Assembly (NCBI GenBank): GCA_963724065.1
Contig: CAVRTB010000006.1
Location: 496,001 to 560,000, forward strand
Direction of reading: 5' to 3'
Length of the DNA: 64,000 nucleotides
Origin: DASRIA01 sp963724065
Lineage (GTDB): Bacteria > Actinomycetota > Thermoleophilia > Solirubrobacterales > JBBDJG01
In this document: positions 24,584 to 33,333 of the stretch, piece after piece
Layout of the letters: each line of letters begins with the position of its first letter
How positions within the stretch are numbered: position 1 is the stretch's first letter
Translations under genes and position numbers: made by a program
The notes under the pieces: model-generated
Told to the model about the DNA's origin: nothing
Seen by the model: the letters and a program-made list of their open reading frames with translations, nothing else
Databases searched by the model: none

Positions 24584-26131
24584 GTGCTTGCTCGTGTGCT
24601 CACCTTCTCCCTGCTCGGCGTCGACGGCATCCCCGTCACGGTCGAGGCCGACATTCACTCCGGCCTGCCCGCATTCACGATCGTGGGGTTGCCCGACACC
24701 GCCGTCCAGGAGTCGCGCGAGCGCGTGCGCGCGGCGCTCCTCAACTCCGGGTTCGAGTTTCCGCTGCGACGCATCACGGTCAATCTCGCGCCCGCCGATC
24801 TGAGGAAGGCGGGCCCGGGATTCGATCTCGCGCTCGCGGCGGCGCTGCTCGCGGCGTCCGGGCAGGTCGCCGGCGACCGCCTCGCGTCGTGCGCAGTGTG
24901 CGGGGAGCTCGGCCTCGACGGGTCGGTCCGCCGCGTCCGGGGCGCGATCGTGATGGCGCAGGCAGCGCGCCGCGCCGGGTGCACGACGCTCTTGGTTCCG
25001 CACGCGAACGCGGCGGAGGCCGGCCTGGTCGACGGCGTCGACGTGGCCCCGATCGAGACGCTGCTCGGCCTCGTGCGATTCCTGTCCGGGGCGCAGGCGC
25101 CGGGTGTCCCGGCGGTCGATGCGGCGTCGCTGCTCGCGGTGCCCGCGCGGCCCGACGAGGACTTTCGCCAGGTGCGCGGCCATCACGCCCTGCGGCGCGC
25201 GCTCGAGGTCGCCGCCGCGGGCGGGCACAACGTGCTGATGGTGGGCCCGCCGGGCAGCGGCAAGTCGATGGCCGCGCGGCGCCTGCCCTCGATCCTCCCG
25301 CCGCTGTCGCTCGACGAGGCGCTGGCGGTCACGCGCATCCACAGCGTGGCGGGCACCCTCGGGGCGGATCCGATCGCGCGCGCGCGGCCGTTCCGCGCCC
25401 CGCACCACTCGATCTCCTCGGCCGGGCTGGTGGGAGGCGGGTCGCCTCCGTCGCCGGGGGAGGCGAGTCTCGCCCAGCACGGGGTCCTGTTCCTCGACGA
25501 GGTGGCCGAGTTCGCGCGACCGCCGCTCGAAGCGCTGCGCCAGCCGCTCGAAGAGGGCAGCGTGCGCGTCACGCGCGCACAGCGGACGGTCGAGTTCCCG
25601 GCGCGGTTCATGCTCGTGGCGGCGAGCAACCCTTGTCCCTGCGGCAACTACGGGCATCCACGTCGCGAGTGCGCATGCCCCGGGTCGACGCTCACCAGGT
25701 ACCGCGCCAAGCTCAGCGGGGCGCTGCTCGACCGGATCGACATCGTGCTGCGCGTGGAGCAGCCCACGCGTGCCGAGCTCCGCGCACCCGGCGAGCCGGA
25801 ATGCTCGGCCGCGATTCGCACGCGAGTGATCGCGGCGCGCATGGCCCAGCGTCGCCGGCTGGCCGACTCGCCGGCGACCTGCAACGCCGACATGTCGGGC
25901 GCTCAACTGCGCAGCCACAGCAGCCTCCAGGCGGCCGCGCGCGCGGCGCTGCTCGACGCCCACGACCGGGCCGGCCTCACGATGCGCGGACACGACCGCG
26001 CGATCCGCGTGGCCCGTACGCTCGCGGACCTCGACGGCAGCGAGCAGGTGGGGCGCGCGCATGTCGCGCAGGCCGTCGCCTACCGCGTGCAGGAGCACGA
26101 GCCCCTGCCGATCGAGGCGGCGAGCGCGTGA
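24584..26131 (+). CDS. comM: YifB/ComM family Mg-chelatase-like AAA+ ATPase
   Basis: A 515-residue protein. The N-terminal Lon-protease-like fold starts LARVLTFSLLGVDGIPV and has TIVGLPDTAVQESRERV. The AAA+ part has NVLMVGPPGSGKSMAARRLP (Walker A, about residue 220), VLFLDEVAEF (Walker B) and RFMLVAASNPCPCGNYG. ComM is a hexameric helicase promoting branch migration during natural transformation. GTG at 24584 lies 6 nt after TACGGT (24572-24577), fitting a leaderless mRNA and giving the family N-terminus; an upstream ATG at 24542 would add 14 unrelated residues. Confidence 0.94.
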   Translation: MLARVLTFSLLGVDGIPVTVEADIHSGLPAFTIVGLPDTAVQESRERVRAALLNSGFEFPLRRITVNLAPADLRKAGPGFDLALAAALLAASGQVAGDRLASCAVCGELGLDGSVRRVRGAIVMAQAARRAGCTTLLVPHANAAEAGLVDGVDVAPIETLLGLVRFLSGAQAPGVPAVDAASLLAVPARPDEDFRQVRGHHALRRALEVAAAGGHNVLMVGPPGSGKSMAARRLPSILPPLSLDEALAVTRIHSVAGTLGADPIARARPFRAPHHSISSAGLVGGGSPPSPGEASLAQHGVLFLDEVAEFARPPLEALRQPLEEGSVRVTRAQRTVEFPARFMLVAASNPCPCGNYGHPRRECACPGSTLTRYRAKLSGALLDRIDIVLRVEQPTRAELRAPGEPECSAAIRTRVIAARMAQRRRLADSPATCNADMSGAQLRSHSSLQAAARAALLDAHDRAGLTMRGHDRAIRVARTLADLDGSEQVGRAHVAQAVAYRVQEHEPLPIEAASA

Positions 26132-27231
26132 GCGCGTGCGACGTGTGCCTGCGCCGGTCGGCCCTGCTCGGGGTGCTCGCGCCCTGGATCGCGCGTGCGC
26201 TCGACGAGCACAGGCGCCTGCCCGCCGTGCTCGCCCTGCCCGATGAGGACCTGATCGAGGCGGTCTGCGGGGCGCGCCGCGCACGCGTGGACGATGCGCT
26301 GCGCGGATTTCGCCCGGAGCTCGCGAGGCAGGAGGCGGCGCACAAGGGGCTCGCGACGATCTGCCCCCATCGCGGCGCCTATCCGGCCCAACTGCGCGAG
26401 GCATGCGATGCGCCCGCGGCGCTCTACCTCCGCGGTCGCGCGGACCTGCTCGAGGCGCTCGCCGCCGAACGGCCCGTCGCGATCGTCGGATCCCGCCGCG
26501 CATCTCCCTACGGGCTCGAGGTCGCGCGGATGCTCGGCCGTGAGCTCGCCGCCAGCGGCGTGCCGGTCGTCAGCGGGATGGCCTTCGGTGTGGACTCGGC
26601 CGCGCACGAGGGCGCGCTCTCCGCCGTCGGCCCGGCGATCGCCGTGATGCCCTCGGGCGCCGACGTCTCCTATCCACGCTCCAAGCGCGCTCTGCACCGG
26701 CGCCTGTGCGACCACGGGCTCGTCGTCTCGGAGATGCCACCGGGTGCGAGCCCCTTCCGCTGGAGCTTTCCCGCTCGCAACCGGATCATGGCGGCGCTCG
26801 CGAGAATGACGGTCGTCGTCGAGGGCACGAGGGCGTCGGGATCGCTGATCACCGCGCGCTTCGCGCAGGAGCTCGGCCGCGACGTCGGCGCCGTCCCCGG
26901 GGAGATCACGTCGAGCCTCGCGGCCGGCCCGAACGCCCTGATCGCCGACGGGGCCTGCCTGGTGCGATCGGCCGGCGACGTGCTCGACTCGCTGTACGGA
27001 CCGGGGCGCGGCCCGCCCGGCCCGTATGACCCGCGCACGGGCACCGGGTCGGCGCGCCCGATCGAGCCGCGGCTTCAGCGCCTGCTCGAGGCGGTGGAGT
27101 CCGGGAGCGGGGTGGATGCGCTCGTGCGCGCGGGTCAGCCCGTGAGCGAGGTGCTGGCGGGGTTCACCGAACTGGAGTTGCTCGGGCTCGTCCGGCGGGG
27201 CCCGGGCGGGTCCTACGTCCGCCGTGCCTAG
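26128..27231 (+). CDS. dprA: DNA-processing protein DprA
   Basis: A 367-residue DprA. After an N-terminal helical region (residues 1-85) the Rossmann-like domain has VAIVGSRRASPYGLEVAR, VVSGMAFGVDSAAHEGAL and GLVVSEMPPG, and a C-terminal winged-helix domain begins around residue 310. DprA loads RecA on incoming single-stranded DNA during transformation. GTG at 26128 overlaps the comM stop (GTGA). Four cysteines near the N-terminus (CDVC, CGAR, CPHR) are notable but not a clear metal site. Confidence 0.94.
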   Translation: MSACDVCLRRSALLGVLAPWIARALDEHRRLPAVLALPDEDLIEAVCGARRARVDDALRGFRPELARQEAAHKGLATICPHRGAYPAQLREACDAPAALYLRGRADLLEALAAERPVAIVGSRRASPYGLEVARMLGRELAASGVPVVSGMAFGVDSAAHEGALSAVGPAIAVMPSGADVSYPRSKRALHRRLCDHGLVVSEMPPGASPFRWSFPARNRIMAALARMTVVVEGTRASGSLITARFAQELGRDVGAVPGEITSSLAAGPNALIADGACLVRSAGDVLDSLYGPGRGPPGPYDPRTGTGSARPIEPRLQRLLEAVESGSGVDALVRAGQPVSEVLAGFTELELLGLVRRGPGGSYVRRA

Positions 27232-27279
27232 TGGCCCTCTCCGGCTGCCCGACAAAGCGCGGACCTATCCTTGAGGGCC

Positions 27280-28164
27280 ATGAACGACGAGCGCGCGCGC
27301 ATCCCGCGGGTACTGTCGATCGCCGGCTCGGATTCCGGCGGCGGCGCCGGCATCCAGGCCGATTTGAAGGCATTCGCCCGCTGCGGTGTGCACGGCATGA
27401 CGGCGATCACGGCGATCACCTGGCAGAACACCGTGGCCGTCGAGGGCGTGACGCCCGTCTGCGCGGAGGCGATCGTGGGGCAGGTGAGCGCGGTCGCGTC
27501 CGACATCGGCGTGGATGCCGTCAAGATCGGGATGCTGGGCTCCTCGGAGACGATCGACGCGGTGCGCACGGCGCTCGGCCTGATCCCCGAGGCGCCCGTC
27601 GTGCTCGATCCGGTGATGGTCGCGGAGAGCGGTGCGTCCTTGCTCGAGCCGCCGGCGCGACACGCGCTGATCGCCTTGCTGGCGCGCGCGACGGTCGTGA
27701 CCCCGAACCTGCTCGAGGCGCGCGCCCTCGTGGAGGAGGGGGGCGGCGATCCCTCCGGCGACGCCGCCGCGCTCGCGCTTGCCGTGAGCGCGCTCGGTGC
27801 GGCCCACGTGGTCGTCACCGGCGGGCACTCGGACGACGCCGACGCGGTCGACCACTACACCGACGGCGCGCGCGTCGTGCCCATTCCCGGCGCGCGCCAC
27901 GCCGGCGGGGCGGCACACGGATCGGGGTGCACGCACTCGTCGGCGCTCGCCGCGCACCTCGCGCTGGGCTTCACGCCGCTCGAGGCGGCGCGCGCGGCGA
28001 AGGTGATCGCGGGCGAGGCCGTGCGCGACGGACTGCGCGATATCGGCGCTGGACCGGGCCCGGTGGACGTGCTCGGGGTGGCCGCACGCGCGGCGCAGGG
28101 GGCAGGCGCCGCCGCCGAAGCGCCGCTCTCGACCCACGGGCGGGCGCGCACCCCTCTGGCATAA
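27280..28164 (+). CDS. thiD: Hydroxymethylpyrimidine (phospho)kinase ThiD
   Basis: A 294-residue ribokinase-fold kinase that phosphorylates HMP and HMP-phosphate in thiamine synthesis. Motifs: SIAGSDSGGGAGIQADLKAF, PVVLDPVMVAESG, VVTPNLLEA and the anion-hole/base segment HGSGCTHSSALAAHLALG. The family motif is usually HGTGCT, so Thr is replaced by Ser here. ATG at 27280 lies 8 nt after TATCCT (27266-27271), so the mRNA is probably leaderless. No other thiamine genes are nearby. Confidence 0.94.
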   Translation: MNDERARIPRVLSIAGSDSGGGAGIQADLKAFARCGVHGMTAITAITWQNTVAVEGVTPVCAEAIVGQVSAVASDIGVDAVKIGMLGSSETIDAVRTALGLIPEAPVVLDPVMVAESGASLLEPPARHALIALLARATVVTPNLLEARALVEEGGGDPSGDAAALALAVSALGAAHVVVTGGHSDDADAVDHYTDGARVVPIPGARHAGGAAHGSGCTHSSALAAHLALGFTPLEAARAAKVIAGEAVRDGLRDIGAGPGPVDVLGVAARAAQGAGAAAEAPLSTHGRARTPLA

Positions 28165-28172
28165 TCCGCCAG

Positions 28173-28421
28173 GTGAAGTTTCTCCGTTTGATGCCGGGCA
28201 GGGGAGAGGTCGTCCTCGCCGAGGGCGATCCGCAGCTGTCCGAGGACGAGGAGCGCCTGGTCGAAGAGTTCCGCAGTCAGCTCGACTCGGGCATGTGGGC
28301 CGCCGTACCGACCACCGACGGCTCCACCGGCCGCCGCGAGGCCTTGATGGTCAAGGACTACTCCGAGATTCCGCAGGGCACCGAGCGCGTGATCTTCTTC
28401 CCGCGCGCCGCCGGCGGCTGA
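28173..28421 (+). CDS. Small protein ending Gly-Gly, possible ubiquitin-like/MoaD-ThiS-like fold
   Basis: An 82-residue protein, not recognised with certainty. Its end, GTERVIFFPRAAGG, resembles MoaD-type sulfur carriers, whose tails read D-E-V-x-F-x-P-P-V-x-G-G, and it terminates exactly after the Gly-Gly. The acidic helix LSEDEERLVEEFRSQLD and the strand pair around MWAAVPTT and REALMVKDY are compatible with a beta-grasp fold. GTG at 28173 lies 7 nt after CATAAT (28160-28165), which overlaps the thiD stop. No E1-like or rhodanese gene is adjacent, so the sulfur-carrier idea is inference. Confidence 0.7.
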   Translation: MKFLRLMPGRGEVVLAEGDPQLSEDEERLVEEFRSQLDSGMWAAVPTTDGSTGRREALMVKDYSEIPQGTERVIFFPRAAGG

Positions 28422-28433
28422 CGAAGCGCCGGC

Positions 28434-29042
28434 GTGTCGACCCTCGCCTTCGTGGTCGTTGCGCTGGTCGCGGCCGCGCTCGCCACCTCAGTGGTGTTCT
28501 CGCGCCTGCGGGCCCTGCACGCCGGCCGGCGCCGCGACGAGCATCGCGCCCTCGGTCCGCGCCGGCGCACGCCCCGCATGGACCCGGGCACCGAGCGCCG
28601 CGCCGAGCGGCGCGCGCGGGCGCTGCTGCGGTCGATCGTCAACCGCGACGAGTGGGAGATGTATCGCGACCTCGGCTTCATCCGCGTGGTCGGCCGCAAC
28701 GCGTTCGACGAGGCCGGCGCGGGTGCGTACTGCTACCTGATCTACCCGCACAAGCCGATCGTCGCCTTTCTCCCGGGATCCAACAGCCTGATGAGCGAGT
28801 ACTGCGTCGAGTTCCCCGACCACGAGGAGCTCGTCTACGGCCCGAAGCTCCCGGACTCCGACGACGTGCTCGCGAAGTGGATGATGCTCCGCTCCGACGA
28901 GGAGGGACTGATCAAGCGCGCGAACATGCACCTCCCGGGCCGCCAGGTCGATCCCCAGCAGGTTCGCCGTGACCTGTGGCGGCTGAGGGCCTGGGAGCGC
29001 GAGCGCGGCACGCGCAGCGCCGACGTGCCGGTCAGCGCATGA
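28434..29042 (+). CDS. Single-pass membrane protein of unknown function
   Basis: A 202-residue protein with one N-terminal membrane helix (LAFVVVALVAAALATSVVF), a basic stretch (residues 28-65, rich in Arg) and a globular C-terminal region with IVNRDEWEMYRDLGFIRV and YCYLIYPHKPIVAFLPG. I recognise no family. GTG at 28434 is 12 nt after the preceding gene, and the stop overlaps the ilvD start, so the gene is part of a run with ilvD. Codon composition matches the neighbours. Confidence 0.78.
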   Translation: MSTLAFVVVALVAAALATSVVFSRLRALHAGRRRDEHRALGPRRRTPRMDPGTERRAERRARALLRSIVNRDEWEMYRDLGFIRVVGRNAFDEAGAGAYCYLIYPHKPIVAFLPGSNSLMSEYCVEFPDHEELVYGPKLPDSDDVLAKWMMLRSDEEGLIKRANMHLPGRQVDPQQVRRDLWRLRAWERERGTRSADVPVSA

Positions 29043-30730
29043 GCTCCTCGCGGGACACGACGACCGATCTCCGCGGGCGCAGCCGCACGCTGGTCGAGGG
29101 TCCCGATCGCGCCGCCGCGCGCTCGTACCTGTATTCGATCGGCCTCACCGACGACGACCTCGGCAAGCCGATCGTGGGGGTCGCGAACACCTGGATCGGG
29201 ACGATGCCCTGCAACTTCCACCTGCGCCGTTTGTCGGCGAAGGTGATGGAGGGGATCCGCGCGGCCGGGGGCACCCCGCTCGAGTACAACACGATCGCGA
29301 TCTCCGACGGGATCACGATGGGCACCGAGGGCATGAAGACCTCGCTCGTGAGCCGCGAGGTCGTCGCGGACTCGATCGAGCTGGTTGCGCGCGGGCATCT
29401 GTTCGACGCGGTGATCGCGCTCTCGGGGTGTGACAAGACGATCCCGGGAACGGTGATGGCGCTGGCGCGCCTCGACATCCCGTCGCTGATGCTCTACGGC
29501 GGCTCGATCGCGCCGGGTCGCTTCCGCGGCGAGGACGTGACGATCCAGGATGTCTTCGAGGCCGTCGGCGCGCACGCGGCGGGCAACATGAGCGATGCCG
29601 ACCTCTCCGAGCTCGAGCACGCCGCCTGCCCGGGCGCCGGCGCGTGCGGCGGGCAGTTCACCGCCAACACGATGGCGACCGCGTTCGAGGTGATGGGCAT
29701 GTCGCCGATGGGCAGCGCGATGGTCCCCGCGATGGACCCGCGCAAGGACGAGGTCAGCTTCGAGGCCGGCCGGCTCTTGATGAAGCTGCTCGAATGGGAC
29801 CTGCGACCGAGCGACGTGATCACCCGCGGCTCGATCGAGAACGCGATCGCCGCAGTGGCCGCGACCGGCGGCTCGACGAACGGGGTCCTGCACCTGCTGG
29901 CGGTCGCCTACGAGGCCGGCATCGACCTCGAGCTCGAGGACTTCGACCGGATCAGCGCCCGCACCCCGCTGCTCGCAGACCTCAAGCCCGGCGGCCGCTA
30001 CGTCGCGGCCGACCTCTATGACGCGGGCGGCGTGGCCGTCGTCGCAAAGCGCCTGCTCGACGCCGGAGTGCTGAACGCCGGCGAGCGCACGGTCACCGGG
30101 CGGACGATCGGCGAGGAGGCCGCCGCCGCTCAGGAGACGCCGGGCCAGCAGGTCGTGCGCCCACTCGACGACCCGATCAAGGAGACCGGCGGGCTCGTGA
30201 TCCTGCGCGGCAACCTCGCGCCGGACGGGTGCGTCGTGAAGGTCGCGGGCTACGAACGCACGAACCACCGCGGCCCGGCGCGCGTGTTCGAATGTGAAGA
30301 GGACGCGATGGAGGCGGTCACCGCGGGCGCGATCGAGGCCGGCGACGTGGTCGTGATCCGCAACGAGGGCCCGAGCGGCGGGCCCGGCATGCGCGAGATG
30401 CTCGCCGTCACCGCGGCGCTCGTCGGCGAGGGCCTGGGCGACAAGGTGGCGCTGCTCACCGACGGCCGTTTCTCGGGCGCGACACGCGGCCTGATGGCCG
30501 GCCACGTGGCGCCCGAGGCGCCTCGCGGTGGGCCGATCGCAGCGGTCCGCGACGGGGACACGATCGAGCTCGACATCGACAAGCGCCGCCTCGAACTGGA
30601 CCTGCCGCAGGACGAGATCGACCGTCGCGTCGCGGCCTGGCAGTCGCCGCCCCCGAAGTACGAGAAGGGCGTGATGGCGAAGTACGCGCGCTCCGTTTCG
30701 TCGGCCTCGCTCGGCGCGATCACCATCTAG
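29039..30730 (+). CDS. ilvD: Dihydroxy-acid dehydratase
   Basis: A 563-residue IlvD, the Fe-S enzyme that makes 2-keto acids in valine, leucine and isoleucine synthesis. Cysteine sites are in TMPCNFH, SGCDKTIPG and CPGAGACGGQFTANTM, and the C-terminal DGRFSGATRGLMAGHVAPEA motif is present. ATG at 29039 overlaps the previous stop (ATGA). No other branched-chain genes are in the window. Confidence 0.96.
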   Translation: MSSSRDTTTDLRGRSRTLVEGPDRAAARSYLYSIGLTDDDLGKPIVGVANTWIGTMPCNFHLRRLSAKVMEGIRAAGGTPLEYNTIAISDGITMGTEGMKTSLVSREVVADSIELVARGHLFDAVIALSGCDKTIPGTVMALARLDIPSLMLYGGSIAPGRFRGEDVTIQDVFEAVGAHAAGNMSDADLSELEHAACPGAGACGGQFTANTMATAFEVMGMSPMGSAMVPAMDPRKDEVSFEAGRLLMKLLEWDLRPSDVITRGSIENAIAAVAATGGSTNGVLHLLAVAYEAGIDLELEDFDRISARTPLLADLKPGGRYVAADLYDAGGVAVVAKRLLDAGVLNAGERTVTGRTIGEEAAAAQETPGQQVVRPLDDPIKETGGLVILRGNLAPDGCVVKVAGYERTNHRGPARVFECEEDAMEAVTAGAIEAGDVVVIRNEGPSGGPGMREMLAVTAALVGEGLGDKVALLTDGRFSGATRGLMAGHVAPEAPRGGPIAAVRDGDTIELDIDKRRLELDLPQDEIDRRVAAWQSPPPKYEKGVMAKYARSVSSASLGAITI

Positions 30731-30757
30731 AGCCCGGCACTGACGACCCCAGAGGAA

Positions 30758-31522
30758 ATGATCAGGGAGGTCTCGCCGAACGACGAGATGTATCTCGTCG
30801 ATCCCGAGTGGTACTTCCATCTCGGCGCGAAGGCCCTCGAGCACATCCGTCGCGCGATGGAAGCCGCCGAGCGGACCGGCTTCAACCGGATCCTCGACAT
30901 TCCCTCGGGCCATGGGCGTGTCCTGCGCGCCCTGAAGGCCGGATTCCCCAACGCGCACCTGACTGCCTGCGACATCGACGAGGACGGCGTCGAGTTCTGC
31001 GCCCGTGTGCTGGGGGCGACCCCGATCGTCTCGCGCGCGGACCCGGCCGAGATCGAGCTTGACGGGCCCTACGACCTGATCTGGTGCGGCTCGCTGCTGA
31101 CCCACATGAACGCCGCGCGGTGGCCGGAGTTCCTCGATCTGTTCCGGTCGCAGCTGAGCGACTTCGGTCTCCTCGCCTTCTCGACCCACGGCCGGTTCGC
31201 AGCCGAGCTGGTCAAGCGCGGGAAGACCTTCGGCCTCCCGGACGGCTCCGGTGAGGCGCTGCTGCACGGATTCGCCGCCGAGGGGTTCGCGTACGCCGAG
31301 TACCCGCAGGCGACCAAGCAGCGGATCGCGCTTCCGACATACGGCGTGTCGCTCGCCTCGCCCGGCTGGGTCTTCGAGCGGATCGGCGAGCAGCCCGGGC
31401 TGGTGGTGGTCTCCTACGCGGAGCGCGCATGGGGCGTCCAGGACGTCGTGGCCTGCATGAGCGAGCCGTTGCCCGGGCTCGGCGCCGAGCGGGCCTGGCC
31501 GGCCGGGACCGAGCCTGACTAA
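30758..31522 (+). CDS. Class I SAM-dependent methyltransferase
   Basis: A 254-residue methyltransferase. Motif I is ILDIPSGHGRVLRALKAGFP (about residues 45-64), the acidic ribose-binding residue is in TACDIDEDGVEF, and motif IV is YDLIWCGSLLTHM. The substrate is unknown. AGAGGA lies 4-9 nt before ATG at 30758. It follows ilvD by 27 nt and is convergent with the hydrolase gene, 8 nt away. Confidence 0.87.
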   Translation: MIREVSPNDEMYLVDPEWYFHLGAKALEHIRRAMEAAERTGFNRILDIPSGHGRVLRALKAGFPNAHLTACDIDEDGVEFCARVLGATPIVSRADPAEIELDGPYDLIWCGSLLTHMNAARWPEFLDLFRSQLSDFGLLAFSTHGRFAAELVKRGKTFGLPDGSGEALLHGFAAEGFAYAEYPQATKQRIALPTYGVSLASPGWVFERIGEQPGLVVVSYAERAWGVQDVVACMSEPLPGLGAERAWPAGTEPD

Positions 31523-31530
31523 GAGCTTCT

Positions 31531-32475
31531 CTAAGAGCCGAGGAACTCGCCGAGCAGCCGGTTGAACCGGTGGGGGCGCTCGATCATCGGCACGTGGCCG
31601 GTGTCGTGGAAGATCTCCTTGCGCGAGCTGCCGATCAGCCGCTCGTACTCGTGCGCGCCACTGACCGGCACGATGCGATCGTTGCGTCCCCACACGATCA
31701 GCGTCTCGTGCGGCACGTCCGAGAGGCGGTCGCGGAAGTCGTAGTCGAGGATCGCCTTGAACGCGTCGAGGAAGCCGGGCCGGCCGCCTCCGCTGGCGAT
31801 CTCGAAGCAGAGCTCCGGCTGCAGCAGCTCGGGATGCCGCGCGACACCGTAGAGGAACGTGCGCCGCAATCCGCGCCGGCGGACCCAGTGCTCGCGCCGC
31901 GCGATCATGCGCGCCGTCCCGTAGTGGAACAGCGGCGCGAGGCGCTTCGCGAGGACCAGCTCGGACGGTCGCACGGTGACCAGCCCGGCCGCCGACACGA
32001 GCACGAGCTTCTCGACACGGCCGGGGTGAGAGACGGCGACCTCCGCCGCGATGAACCCGCCCATCGAGTTACCGACGAGCGGTGCGCACTCGACGTCGAT
32101 CGCGTCGAGGAAGGCATCGAGGAAGCAGCCGTAGCCGGGGATCGTGATGTCCTGCGAGGGCATCTCGGAATCGCCGAAGCCCGGCAGGTCGACCGCGATC
32201 ACGCGGTGGCGGCGAGCGAAGTGGGGGATGTTCTCGAGCCAGTTCTGCCAGCAGCCCGCGAGGCCGTGGATGAACACGAGCGGCGCGCCGGTGCCCATCT
32301 CGACGTAGTTGACGCGCGTGCCGGCGATCGATGTGGAGCGCAGGTGCTCATGCCAGTCGACGTCGAGCCATTCCGAGCGACCGTCGGGCCCGTACCCGTC
32401 GGGCAGCGGCGCGAGCTGCGGTTCGCCAGGGCTGACCTCGCGTTGCTTCGTCGGTCTCGTCGGTGTCGTGCTCAC
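31531..32475 (-). CDS. Alpha/beta-fold hydrolase with intact catalytic motif
   Basis: A 314-residue hydrolase. Oxyanion-hole region LVFIHGLAGCWQNW, nucleophile elbow VGNSMGGFIA (Ser about residue 138), acid region IVWGRNDRIVP and catalytic His in FHDTGHVPMIERP. The first 45 residues are a Pro-rich hydrophilic extension, with no signal peptide. GTG at 32475 lies 7 nt after TAAGCT (32483-32488 on this strand), again suggesting a leaderless mRNA. The substrate is unknown; the sequence resembles epoxide-hydrolase/lactonase-type enzymes. Confidence 0.9.
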   Translation of the reverse strand: MSTTPTRPTKQREVSPGEPQLAPLPDGYGPDGRSEWLDVDWHEHLRSTSIAGTRVNYVEMGTGAPLVFIHGLAGCWQNWLENIPHFARRHRVIAVDLPGFGDSEMPSQDITIPGYGCFLDAFLDAIDVECAPLVGNSMGGFIAAEVAVSHPGRVEKLVLVSAAGLVTVRPSELVLAKRLAPLFHYGTARMIARREHWVRRRGLRRTFLYGVARHPELLQPELCFEIASGGGRPGFLDAFKAILDYDFRDRLSDVPHETLIVWGRNDRIVPVSGAHEYERLIGSSRKEIFHDTGHVPMIERPHRFNRLLGEFLGS

Positions 32476-32525
32476 CTGGATCAGCTTACCCTCGGGCGTC
32501 GCGTCTTTCCTGCCCGGATCGCTGC

Positions 32526-33281
32526 TCAGGCGTAGCCCATGCGCGCGAGCACCGGGATCTCATGGATCTGCGGAGGCTGGAGGTGGTCCCACAGGATCCC
32601 GGTGGGGCGCGGGTAGGCACGCTCCACCTCGATCGCGGCACGGGGCGTGGCGATCAGGTCGACGGGGATGTCGTGCGTGGTGACCGGGAGGTTCTCGCGC
32701 AATATCTGAAGGGGGTGGACGGTGGTGACGACCGTCGTGCGGTCCGACACCGTGCCGGCCTCCGCCAGCATCGCGTACTCGAGGTCGCTGAACCCGCCGC
32801 CCTTGCCGATCCGCGCGCCCTTGAGGTTGACCGCGACCGACCCGCAGAGGACGAGGTCGAGCTTCGGCACCTGCTCCACGTCGATCACCTCGCCGTGCTT
32901 GAGCGCTCCCTTGATCGTCGCGGCCTCGCGGATCTTGGCGCTCGAGAGGCGCTTCGGGTCGAGCAGGCGGAAGGGATGGTCCTCGCGCAGGCGGGGGACC
33001 GCCATCACCAACACCTTGCCCTCCTCGAGCGCGAGCCGCCGCGAATGGGTCTGCGGAGCGTCGGGGTTGGCCTTGATCGTCTTGGCCTTCTTCCACGCGG
33101 GATGCCGCGCCAGGCGCTCGGCGGCGCCCCGCGCGTTGGCGAAGTTGGGGATCCGCTCGCTGGCGCCCGGGAAGCGGGCGACTCCCTCGCGCTCCATCGC
33201 GGCCCATACCGAACGCCGGATCGCGTCCTTGGACCGGACCCTGTTCGAGTTCCTGGCTCTCTTGCCGTTCTCCTTCGGCAC
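32526..33281 (-). CDS. 5-formyltetrahydrofolate cyclo-ligase-like (MTHFS-domain) protein
   Basis: A 251-residue protein of the MTHFS fold. The family motif is GKGGGFSDLEYAML, and the substrate/ATP loops are around VPRLREDHPFRLLDP and VTTVHPLQI. True cyclo-ligases convert 5-formyl-THF to methenyl-THF with ATP; this longer form resembles MTHFSD-like proteins whose activity is not established. The N-terminus is strongly basic. It is convergent with nothing and shares its strand with the upstream hydrolase, which starts 50 nt after its stop. Confidence 0.82.
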   Translation of the reverse strand: MPKENGKRARNSNRVRSKDAIRRSVWAAMEREGVARFPGASERIPNFANARGAAERLARHPAWKKAKTIKANPDAPQTHSRRLALEEGKVLVMAVPRLREDHPFRLLDPKRLSSAKIREAATIKGALKHGEVIDVEQVPKLDLVLCGSVAVNLKGARIGKGGGFSDLEYAMLAEAGTVSDRTTVVTTVHPLQILRENLPVTTHDIPVDLIATPRAAIEVERAYPRPTGILWDHLQPPQIHEIPVLARMGYA

Positions 33282-33333
33282 TGTCCCATCCTACCCACGC
33301 GTCGGAACCCATCGAGATGCGACGCCTGCCAAG

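Noticed and set aside
28835..31693. 952-codon minus-strand frame opposite ilvD
   Set aside because: Frame stays open because of GC-rich third positions of ilvD; repetitive His/Arg-rich product, no motifs.
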